DNA of 7,899 nt from Smithellaceae bacterium (GTDB lineage: Bacteria > Desulfobacterota > Syntrophia > Syntrophales > JAQULV01). The stretch covers positions 1 through 7,899 of the forward strand of contig JAQULV010000043.1 in the NCBI GenBank assembly GCA_028718405.1, in the 5' to 3' direction. A program made the translations under genes and the position numbers. Positions 1 to 5,265 of this stretch are shown piece after piece; position 1 is the first letter of the stretch; every line of letters begins with the position of its first letter. The notes below the pieces were generated by a model that saw only the letters and a list, made by a program, of their open reading frames with translations, made no database searches and had not been told where the DNA came from.

Positions 1-473
1 TCGATAAATCCAGCGATCCCCGTTGCGTCATTGAGATCGAAGAAAGGGACACCCGCCTCCAGAAAATGATCGCCCGCCAGGGCGATGAGGTTGTCTTCCT
101 TGCTGGAGATCAACCCCCGCTTGAGCTCGCGACGGTAGATCTCGATCTTGGGGTGGGGGTTCTTCTTGAATCCTTCCGTGATGATGATATCTACGTCGCG
201 AATGTAGAGCTCGCTCAGCTCCGCGATGCTGTAATCCTTGGGTGCATCGGCGACGACGGCGAGCTTGCGGTCCGAGGAGACGACCGTCGTCCGGGCGCCG
301 GCCTTTCTATGGCGCCAGCTGTCCTTTCCTTCCTGGTCGACCTCAAAGTTGTGCGTGCTGTGTTTGATGGTCGCGACGCGCCAGCCCTTCTTTACCAGCT
401 CGGGGATGATCTTTTCGATCAGGGTGGTCTTGCCGCTTTTCGATTTGCCGACGATGGAGACAATAGGGATCAT
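1..473 (-). CDS. mobB: MobB, molybdopterin-guanine dinucleotide biosynthesis adaptor (3' end outside window)
   Basis: MobB is a small P-loop GTP-binding protein that assists MobA in attaching GMP to molybdopterin, giving the guanine dinucleotide cofactor of formate dehydrogenases and related enzymes; it acts in the cytoplasm. The visible 157 residues begin MIPIVSIVGKSKSGKTT, a Walker A motif at residues 9-16 (catalytic-type Lys15). The family hallmark with HNFEVDQEGKDS is at about 41-52, and a Walker B-like IIITEGF at about 97-102. The family is usually about 160-175 aa, so only a short tail is missing beyond base 1. The start ATG at 473 follows AGAGGA, which overlaps the stop of the upstream transporter gene; only 9 nt separate the two genes, so they are co-transcribed and perhaps translationally coupled. 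An upstream out-of-frame ATG (479-477) reads into a stop at once. The family call is firm. Confidence 0.93.
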   Translation of the reverse strand, partial: MIPIVSIVGKSKSGKTTLIEKIIPELVKKGWRVATIKHSTHNFEVDQEGKDSWRHRKAGARTTVVSSDRKLAVVADAPKDYSIAELSELYIRDVDIIITEGFKKNPHPKIEIYRRELKRGLISSKEDNLIALAGDHFLEAGVPFFDLNDATGIAGFI

Positions 474-482
474 AGCATTCCT

Positions 483-1898
483 CTAGCGGAAAAATAGGTA
501 CCAAATCAAGGCGTAAACGGGCACCAGAACGGGAAGCGAGTATTTCACCATGTAACCCAGAAAGGTGGGCATCTTGACCTGGGAATGTTCCGCGATCGCT
601 TTCACCATAAAATTGGGACCGTTGCCGATGTATGTCATGGCGCCGAAAAGAACCGAGCCCACAGAGATCGCCTGGATGTAACGCCAGGAATCTGCTGCAA
701 TAGGTTTGGTGACATTGGTGCTTATAAAGTGAAGATGAGATATCTCGCCAGGCGGCAGAGTGCCGAGCATGGCACGCATATGCATGGGATCGTCGATGCT
801 CAGTCCGTGCAGGCCGAAGGCCGCCGTCAGGAAATTCAGGTACGTGGGGGCATTATCAAGAAAGCTCGAAAGCATCCCCGATCCCCAGTAGAACTGCGCG
901 GGTGCCGTGATCCCGAGCATGCCGGCGTTGAGCTCCAGCCAATCCAGCGCGGGCACCATGGTGGCAAAGATACCGGCGAAAAGGATGGCAACTTCCTTGA
1001 TGGGAAGAAAATTAAAGTCGTTGCCATCATGGATGCTCCGGTCGGTGGAAAAGTAACTGGCGGTGGCGGCACCGATCATGATGATCTCTCGGAGCGGCTC
1101 TTTCAGAAACACGGCGCCGATGATGATCGCCAAGAAAATTACGTTGTGAATGCCTTCCACAAGGGCCTTCTCCCCTTGGGCCTCGATCTCCCGCTCCAAC
1201 TCCGATGCCACCTTTTTATAGTAATGCCGGTCCATTAGGTAAAAGACGGAAAGAACCAAGGCCAGGGCGAAAAGCCAAATCACCCAGACCTTGCCGATCA
1301 CCCAGAAGAAGGGGATGCCTTTCAGATAACCGAGGAACAAGGGGGGATCGCCGATGGGCGTGAGCAGCCCGCCGATATTGGAGACCGCGAAGATAAAGAA
1401 AACGATGTGGTAGCCGCTGATCCGGTATTTGTTCATGCGGATGAAGGGACGGATCAAGATCATGGAGGCACCCGTCGTTCCCAGAAGGTTGGAAAGAGCG
1501 GCGCCGATAGCGAGCAGCATGACGTTTGCCACGGGAGTCGATCTCCCTTTGATACGAATGTGAATCCCGCCCGAGACGACGAAGAGCGATCCGATCAGCG
1601 CGATAAAGCTTATATATTCCGTGGCCGTGTCCGCGATGCGACAGCCGTTGCGGAGGAAGAAGAGATAGTAACAGACGGAAACGGCTCCCAGGGCCAGGGC
1701 GACCCAAGGGTAGTTCTTTCCCCACCAAGACGCGTTGATGAACGGCATCAGGGCGATGGCCAAAAGCAGCAGAACGAAGGGTAAGGCCATGTAGGGTGTT
1801 ACGGGAGCTACAGTGCACGCGCCTTCGGCCGCCCCGGCCGCTGTGGGCAGCACCATTATCGCAAGCGCGGAGAGAGCACAGGCGAACGTTTTGATCAT
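483..1898 (-). CDS. NhaD/CitMHS_2-type ion transporter (putative sodium:proton antiporter)
   Basis: This is a polytopic inner-membrane protein of the ion transporter superfamily (NhaD, ArsB and CitMHS relatives), usually annotated as a sodium:proton antiporter or putative citrate transporter. The substrate cannot be read from sequence. From the chosen start it has 471 aa: a cleavable-looking signal segment (1 to about 24, MIKTF...TAAGA), then about 11 hydrophobic spans broken by a charged loop near 222-250. Conserved half-helix motifs are visible: SNLLGTTGAS (136-145), GGLLTPIGDPP (176-186), LDNAPTYLNF (347-356) and GNGPNF (425-430), as expected for two inverted repeats. An in-frame ATG at 1928 would add ten residues, but it has no Shine-Dalgarno, spoils the signal peptide and abuts a candidate -10 box; the ATG at 1898 has only a weak SD (CGGG). 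It is followed 9 nt later by mobB. Why a transporter shares an operon with mobB is not evident. Confidence 0.88.
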   Translation of the reverse strand: MIKTFACALSALAIMVLPTAAGAAEGACTVAPVTPYMALPFVLLLLAIALMPFINASWWGKNYPWVALALGAVSVCYYLFFLRNGCRIADTATEYISFIALIGSLFVVSGGIHIRIKGRSTPVANVMLLAIGAALSNLLGTTGASMILIRPFIRMNKYRISGYHIVFFIFAVSNIGGLLTPIGDPPLFLGYLKGIPFFWVIGKVWVIWLFALALVLSVFYLMDRHYYKKVASELEREIEAQGEKALVEGIHNVIFLAIIIGAVFLKEPLREIIMIGAATASYFSTDRSIHDGNDFNFLPIKEVAILFAGIFATMVPALDWLELNAGMLGITAPAQFYWGSGMLSSFLDNAPTYLNFLTAAFGLHGLSIDDPMHMRAMLGTLPPGEISHLHFISTNVTKPIAADSWRYIQAISVGSVLFGAMTYIGNGPNFMVKAIAEHSQVKMPTFLGYMVKYSLPVLVPVYALIWYLFFR

Positions 1899-1928
1899 TT
1901 GGCTACCCGGGACGGCGTCATAGGGCAT

Positions 1929-1957
1929 CTTTTAGTTTATGGTCTTGACCATTGCAA
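1929..1957 (-). promoter_or_regulatory. Candidate promoter of the transporter-mobB operon
   Basis: Read on the minus strand, TTGCAA (1957-1952) stands 17 nt before TAAAAG (1934-1929). Each box matches the sigma70 consensus at 4 of 6 positions. Transcription would begin near 1922, inside the first ten codons of the longer reading frame, so it would support translation from 1898. The match is moderate, so this is a candidate only. Confidence 0.4.
1939..1952. repeat. 14-bp inverted repeat in the divergent promoter region (possible operator)
   Basis: ATGGTC-tt-GACCAT is a perfect 6-2-6 inverted repeat. It lies in the spacer between the candidate -35 and -10 of the leftward operon and just before the rightward -35, where a dimeric regulator could affect both directions. 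A repeat this short can arise by chance, and no regulator gene is nearby to support it. Confidence 0.35.
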
Positions 1958-1979
1958 GAAATTTATGGTGGGATAAAAT
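1952..1979 (+). promoter_or_regulatory. Candidate fdhE promoter
   Basis: TTGCAA (1952-1957) is followed after 16 nt by TAAAAT (1974-1979, 5 of 6 to consensus). TTGCAA is its own reverse complement, so the same six bases could be the -35 of the divergent operon. A transcript starting near 1986 would exclude the ATG at 1939 and give a leader of about 58 nt to the ATG at 2044. Confidence 0.45.
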
Positions 1980-2028
1980 ATACTTGAAGTCGCCCGGAAA
2001 AGAAGATATAGCTCGGGCCGACTACGAT

Positions 2029-2034
2029 AAGGAG
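2029..2034 (+). promoter_or_regulatory. Ribosome binding site that decides the fdhE start
   Basis: AAGGAG ends 9 nt before the ATG at 2044, a normal spacing. Neither the ATG at 1939 nor the ATG at 2035, which abuts this motif, has a usable Shine-Dalgarno of its own. Confidence 0.6.
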
Positions 2035-2043
2035 ATGAAACAA

Positions 2044-2874
2044 ATGGCCCACAGCCTCAAGGATGCCCTAGTTGCCATAGAAAAATATAAGAACGTCAGT
2101 CCTCACTACAGCGACCTTTTAGACATTCTGGGTGAGATCATGATTCTGCGTGAGGACCATCAAAGAAGGATCGAAGATGTTATCTTCCCCGTTGATGAGA
2201 GCCTCATCGCGGCCAAGATGGAAGGCGGGCTCCCGCTGGTGGATTTTTTCAGCGGCCGTTACGATCTGACTCAGCCACGCGAGTACTTCCTTGATCTGCT
2301 GGCGATCGCCGAGAGCCGTGCTCCCGGTGAAACGAAGGAAATTGCCAAGAAGATCGCCGAAGGGACCTTGGATTTCGATGCCATGATCTGCGATTCCTTT
2401 CAGGGCGCGGAAGAGGACACCCCCGAAGACGAAGCAGAGGAAGGGTCTTTCGATCTGATCTCGCTTTTTGTCGAAGAGAGTCTCCGTCCGGCACTCAGCA
2501 AGGTCGTCGAGAGGTACGGCGATGTGGTGGCCAAATCGCCGTGGACTGAAGGTTACTGTCCCATCTGCGGCCGGGAGCCGAAGATCGGCGAGATCAGTGA
2601 GGAAGGCCCCAGGTTTCTGTTTTGCAGCCAGTGCGGCTACGAGTGGCATTTCCAACGCATCAAATGCCCCTTCTGCGGCAACGAGGAACAGCAGAGCCTC
2701 GCTTATTTTTCCGTCGAAGAGGACGAACGCTACCGGGTTGATGTTTGCAACGTCTGCAAGCGTTACATCAAGACGGTCGATCTCAGAGATACAGGCGAAA
2801 AGGTGAACCTCGACGTCGAAGATATCGCCACGCTTCATCTGGACATGTTGGCCAACGAGGAAGGATACGAGTAG
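2044..2874 (+). CDS. fdhE: FdhE-like formate dehydrogenase accessory protein
   Basis: FdhE is a cytoplasmic rubredoxin-type iron protein that binds formate dehydrogenase and is needed for its activity and maturation. From ATG 2044 the protein has 276 aa. An N-terminal helical domain (about 1-150) carries an acidic linker near 123-134. The C-terminal metal-binding part has four Cys-x2-Cys pairs: C172/C175 (YCPICG), C194/C197 (CSQCGYEWHF), C208/C211 (KCPFCG) and C235/C238 (CNVC), the typical FdhE pattern. E. coli FdhE has about 309 aa. The reading frame is open back to an ATG at 1939 (311 aa), but that start has no SD, lies upstream of the candidate promoter's start point and adds an unlikely-looking N-terminus. 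No formate dehydrogenase is in the window; mobB, on the divergent unit, is functionally related. The family call is strong; the exact start is less sure. Confidence 0.88.
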   Translation: MAHSLKDALVAIEKYKNVSPHYSDLLDILGEIMILREDHQRRIEDVIFPVDESLIAAKMEGGLPLVDFFSGRYDLTQPREYFLDLLAIAESRAPGETKEIAKKIAEGTLDFDAMICDSFQGAEEDTPEDEAEEGSFDLISLFVEESLRPALSKVVERYGDVVAKSPWTEGYCPICGREPKIGEISEEGPRFLFCSQCGYEWHFQRIKCPFCGNEEQQSLAYFSVEEDERYRVDVCNVCKRYIKTVDLRDTGEKVNLDVEDIATLHLDMLANEEGYE

Positions 2875-2976
2875 ACCTATCTAGATAGCCGGGCGCCACT
2901 ACCGCTGTTGCAGGCCCGTTGCGCCTTTCTCTAGATTGGAGATTCCGACCTCCCGGAAATCCGCCGCGACTCTTCT
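2875..2976 (+). other. fdhE-nth intergenic region without a clear terminator
   Basis: These 102 bases hold a perfect 12-bp palindrome, CTATCTAGATAG (2877-2888), directly after the fdhE stop, and a second TCTAGAT at 2930-2936. A weak GGCGC/GCGCC pairing (2892-2896 with 2921-2925) before TTTCT could be a poor terminator. No convincing promoter or Shine-Dalgarno for nth is visible, so nth may be read through from fdhE. Confidence 0.35.
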
Positions 2977-3633
2977 ATGAAAGACGACCAGATCGATCTC
3001 GTCATCAAGCTTATCAGAAAACACCTGCGGAAGACGGAGTTGCCCATCGTCTCGCTTCTGGCGAAGAAACGCTACGATCCTTTTGCTATTCTGCTCTCCA
3101 CGCTGCTCAGTTTGCGTACCAAGGACGAGGTGACGGCCGTGGCAACGGAGCGACTCTTCAAGCTGGCCAAGACTCCCGAGACGATGCTGAAGGTGCCGGC
3201 GGAGCGCATCGCCACTGCCATCTATCCCGTGGGTTTTTACAGGACAAAGGCGGACACGATCCTCTCCGTTTGTCGCGATCTCGTACAGCGCTATTCCTCG
3301 CGCGTTCCCGATACGATCGAGGAACTCCTCTCGCTGAAAGGGGTGGGACGAAAGACGGCCAACCTCGTTGTTTCCCTGGGGTACAGTAAGCCAGCTATCT
3401 GCGTGGACACGCACGTGCACCGGATATCCAACCGTTTGGGATATGTGCGCACGAAGACCCCAGAGCAGACGGAATTTGCCCTCCGCGAGAAACTGCCGCT
3501 TGAATACTGGTCGGAGTACAATACCCTTCTGGTTGCCTTCGGCAGGGAGACCTGCAAACCCATTTCGCCTTTGTGCAGCAAGTGTCCTGTTTTTGCCTGC
3601 TGCGAACGCATGGGCGTCACGAAGAGTCGGTAA
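2977..3633 (+). CDS. nth: Endonuclease III, DNA glycosylase/AP lyase
   Basis: This bifunctional base-excision repair enzyme removes oxidised pyrimidines and cleaves the abasic site by beta-elimination. At 218 aa it is close to the 211 aa of the E. coli enzyme. The helix-hairpin-helix LKGVGRKTAN (120-129) contains the Schiff-base lysine K126. The catalytic aspartate is D144 in VDTHVHRISNRLG. The 4Fe-4S cluster ligands C193-x6-C200-x2-C203-x5-C209 are all present, so the enzyme should be active. The usual LSAQTTD segment near residue 45 reads LSLRTKD, a variant I associate with archaeal and some anaerobe Nth proteins. The ATG at 2977 is the only normal start after an in-frame stop at 2932. No good Shine-Dalgarno precedes it, so translation may be weak. 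It is followed 15 nt later by the tpiA promoter. Confidence 0.95.
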   Translation: MKDDQIDLVIKLIRKHLRKTELPIVSLLAKKRYDPFAILLSTLLSLRTKDEVTAVATERLFKLAKTPETMLKVPAERIATAIYPVGFYRTKADTILSVCRDLVQRYSSRVPDTIEELLSLKGVGRKTANLVVSLGYSKPAICVDTHVHRISNRLGYVRTKTPEQTEFALREKLPLEYWSEYNTLLVAFGRETCKPISPLCSKCPVFACCERMGVTKSR

Positions 3634-3648
3634 GGTTAGAAAAAACTA

Positions 3649-3677
3649 TTGACGAAAAGAGGTTAGCTCGTTATGAT
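3649..3677 (+). promoter_or_regulatory. Sigma70-type promoter of tpiA-secG
   Basis: TTGACG (3649-3654) and TATGAT (3672-3677) are separated by exactly 17 nt, each with 5 of 6 consensus bases. Transcription would begin near 3684, leaving a leader of about 28 nt that contains the GAGGAG ribosome site (3701-3706). It starts 15 nt after the nth stop, so tpiA has its own promoter rather than depending on nth. Confidence 0.85.
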
Positions 3678-3711
3678 CCGCCGGTTTCGGATCGACGAGG
3701 GAGGAGTTCAT

Positions 3712-4464
3712 ATGATCAGAACGCTGATTGCCGGCAACTGGAAGATGTACAAGACCATCCCGGAGGCAGTGGACTTTGCCGAGCGTCTGAAGGAAGAATT
3801 GTCCACTCTGCCGGAGGGCAGAGACGTGGCCATCGCCCCGACCTTCACGGCCCTGCACGCGGTTTCCGGAATTATCGGCGGATCATTGATCAAGCTCTGT
3901 GCGCAGAATCTCCACGAGGCAGCCGAGGGCGCCTTCACGGGAGAGATCTCCGCCGCCATGATCTGCGATGCCGGATGCAGCCACGTCATTATTGGCCATT
4001 CCGAACGCCGGACGCTCTTCGGGGAGACGGACGCATCGGTCAATCGCAAAATGCAATCCGCTCTGGCGGCGGGTCTCAAGCCCATCATGTGTATCGGGGA
4101 GACGCTCGAACAGCGGGAATGCGGTGAAACCTTTTCCGTCATCGAGCGGCAGGTCAAAGCGGGATTGCATGATTTGGGAGCCGGCGACATGGCGGTGGTA
4201 ACGATCGCCTATGAGCCGGTCTGGGCGATCGGCACCGGCAAGACGGCCACGCCCGAGCAGGCTCAGGAAATCCATGCCTTCGTGAGGGGAATTGTTACGG
4301 CGGTATACGGTTCTGATGTCGCGGCCACGCTACCCATCATCTACGGCGGGAGCGTCAATCCCGGTAACATCTCGGCCATTATGGCCCAGCCCGATGTGAA
4401 CGGTGCCCTTGTGGGCGGCGCAAGCCTCGACGTAGATAAATTCGTCAAGATAGTGAGGTATTAA
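3712..4464 (+). CDS. tpiA: Triosephosphate isomerase
   Basis: This cytoplasmic enzyme interconverts dihydroxyacetone phosphate and glyceraldehyde 3-phosphate in glycolysis and gluconeogenesis. The 250-aa length is typical. The catalytic residues are visible: N9 and K11 in AGNWKM, H96 in GHSERR and E168 in AYEPVWAIGTGKTAT, where the loop-6 lid follows. The phosphate-binding YGGSVNPGN (211-219) and GALVGGASL (231-239) are intact. The ATG at 3712 follows GAGGAG at 5 nt spacing and gives the normal MIRTLIAGNWK start. An in-frame ATG at 3673 would add 13 residues, but it lies inside the -10 box and cannot be on the transcript. The stop TAA is immediately followed by the secG ATG, so the two genes form an operon. 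Function is certain on motif grounds. Confidence 0.98.
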   Translation: MIRTLIAGNWKMYKTIPEAVDFAERLKEELSTLPEGRDVAIAPTFTALHAVSGIIGGSLIKLCAQNLHEAAEGAFTGEISAAMICDAGCSHVIIGHSERRTLFGETDASVNRKMQSALAAGLKPIMCIGETLEQRECGETFSVIERQVKAGLHDLGAGDMAVVTIAYEPVWAIGTGKTATPEQAQEIHAFVRGIVTAVYGSDVAATLPIIYGGSVNPGNISAIMAQPDVNGALVGGASLDVDKFVKIVRY

Positions 4465-4830
4465 ATGGCAATATTAATTACGTCTGTACATGTGCTGGCG
4501 TGCTTTGTCCTGATCGTGGTGGTTTTGCTACAGGCGGGCAAAGGTGCCAATATGGGTGCCGCTTTCGGCGGTTCCAGCCAAACGGTTTTCGGAACCACGG
4601 GGGCCGGAACGTTTCTCGGCAAGATGACCACCGTCGTAGCGGTAGTGTTCATGATCACATCGCTGGGCCTTTCCCATCCAGCCCTGCAGCAGAACAAGAC
4701 CCGTTCTCTGCTGGACGGGGCCTCGCGGCCTGGTGTGGAAAGAAGGTTGCCCGTAGTACCAGCGCCGCAATCTACTCTTCCGCCTGCAGCGCCAACGCAG
4801 AAGGCGCCTGTGCCAACTCCGGTGAAATGA
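4465..4830 (+). CDS. secG: SecG, protein-export translocase subunit
   Basis: SecG is the small third subunit of the SecYEG inner-membrane channel and assists SecA-driven protein export. The 121-aa product has two membrane segments (about 4-23 and 52-70) joined by the conserved loop LLQAGKGANMGAAFGG (21-36) and FGTTGAGTFLGKMT (42-55). After residue 71 comes a hydrophilic, proline-rich tail of about 50 residues. Such tails vary in length and sequence between species. Its start codon directly follows the tpiA stop, with zero bases between, and the GAGG Shine-Dalgarno (4455-4458) lies within the last codons of tpiA, so translation is probably coupled. The downstream porins depend on Sec export, though this is general, not a specific link. 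The call is firm. Confidence 0.95.
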   Translation: MAILITSVHVLACFVLIVVVLLQAGKGANMGAAFGGSSQTVFGTTGAGTFLGKMTTVVAVVFMITSLGLSHPALQQNKTRSLLDGASRPGVERRLPVVPAPQSTLPPAAPTQKAPVPTPVK

Positions 4831-4841
4831 GAGCTTTGGGG

Positions 4842-4870
4842 TTGACAAAGGGGGCGGCAAAAGGTAGATT
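4842..4870 (+). promoter_or_regulatory. Strong tRNA-Leu promoter
   Basis: A perfect -35 TTGACA (4842-4847), a 17-nt spacer and TAGATT (4865-4870) lie just after the secG stop. The start point would be near 4877, about 32 nt before the mature tRNA. The bases after the -10 (CCGCTCG) form a GC-rich discriminator, a feature typical of stringently controlled stable-RNA promoters; that regulation is inferred here. Confidence 0.8.
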
Positions 4871-4908
4871 CCGCTCGTAGTTCTTTTCAGATTCTATCTC
4901 ATAACAGT

Positions 4909-4995
4909 GCCGAAGTGGTGGAACTTGGTAGACACGCTATCTTGAGGGGGTAGTGGGCCACGCCCGTCCGGGTTCAAGTCCCGGCTTCGGCACCA
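4909..4995 (+). tRNA. tRNA-Leu(GAG)
   Basis: The full cloverleaf can be drawn. Acceptor arm GCCGAAG (4909-4915) pairs with CTTCGGC (4985-4991), then discriminator A and an encoded CCA (4993-4995). The anticodon stem CTATC/GGTAG encloses loop TTGAGGG with anticodon GAG (4944-4946), which reads CTC and CTT. The long variable arm GGGC-cac-GCCC marks it as a class II tRNA, and the T arm is CCGGG-TTCAAGT-CCCGG. It closely resembles the E. coli tRNA-Leu with the same anticodon. All stems are intact, with one G-U pair in the anticodon stem, so the gene should be functional. Confidence 0.98.
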
Positions 4996-5002
4996 ATCTA
5001 TC

Positions 5003-5041
5003 TGGCGGGAATTTGCTTGGCTTTCCCGCCATAATATTATT
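5003..5041 (+). terminator. Probable rho-independent terminator of tRNA-Leu
   Basis: TGGCGGGAA (5003-5011) and TTCCCGCCA (5023-5031) form a perfect 9-bp GC-rich stem with an 11-nt loop, only 7 nt after the tRNA CCA. The tail TAATATTATT is T/A-rich rather than a clean T-run, so termination may be partial. A further copy of TTCCCGCCA occurs at 5066-5074. Confidence 0.7.
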
Positions 5042-5085
5042 GACGTTCTCGTCGCAAGATTTTCCTTCCCGCCACCAATAACCTG

Positions 5086-5113
5086 TTGACTTTCCGAATC
5101 CGTTTGTAATAAG
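5086..5113 (+). promoter_or_regulatory. Candidate promoter of porin gene 1
   Basis: TTGACT (5086-5091, 5 of 6) is followed after 16 nt by AATAAG (5108-5113, 4 of 6), with a TG one base upstream of the -10 as in extended -10 promoters. It would give a leader of about 145 nt. The -10 match is imperfect, and this is only the best candidate seen in 5042-5265. Confidence 0.4.
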
Positions 5114-5265
5114 GAAATCCCATCCGTATTTGAGTAGCAATAGTCTTATCTGAAAGGAAAGCAGTCCTGTTGGGGGGTGGTGTCTGCTTGTTCCCTGAAG
5201 CAATCCCGCGTCCCTTCATCTGCCAGCTTTAAGCAAGGGTATCAATAAAAGTTAGGGGGGGATTT
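5114..5265 (+). other. Leader region of porin gene 1
   Basis: This stretch has no credible gene. It holds an imperfect hairpin, GGAA-AGCAG (5156-5164) against CTGCTTGTTCC (5184-5194, two extra bases), whose loop contains a G6 run (5172-5177). A G7 run (5255-5261) lies 4 nt before the porin ATG and serves as, or sits in, its Shine-Dalgarno region. I recognise no known riboswitch class. Confidence 0.4.

Noticed and set aside
66..497. 143-aa plus-strand frame at the left edge
   Set aside because: It is the antisense of mobB, whose Walker A and family motifs are on the minus strand.
585..1238. 217-aa plus-strand frame, rich in charged residues and glycine
   Set aside because: It is the antisense of the membrane transporter; antisense of hydrophobic helices gives such compositions.
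2119..2838. 239-aa frame antisense to fdhE
   Set aside because: It is a shadow of fdhE codon bias; the sense strand has four Cys-x2-Cys pairs and clear family features.
4909..4995. tRNA-Leu as an integration site for a mobile element
   Set aside because: No second copy of the tRNA 3' end, integrase or phage gene is present in the window.
5040..5068. TTGACG at 5040-5045 as a second porin 1 promoter
   Set aside because: No acceptable -10 box lies 16-18 nt downstream.
4937..5203. 88-aa frame on the minus strand ending over the tRNA
   Set aside because: Its C-terminal PKPGLEPG-type sequence is the well-known antisense translation of a tRNA-Leu gene; no ribosome site or homologous domain.
5037..5219. 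60-aa basic minus-strand frame in the porin 1 leader
   Set aside because: No Shine-Dalgarno, no recognisable sequence, and it overlaps candidate regulatory sequence of the porin gene.
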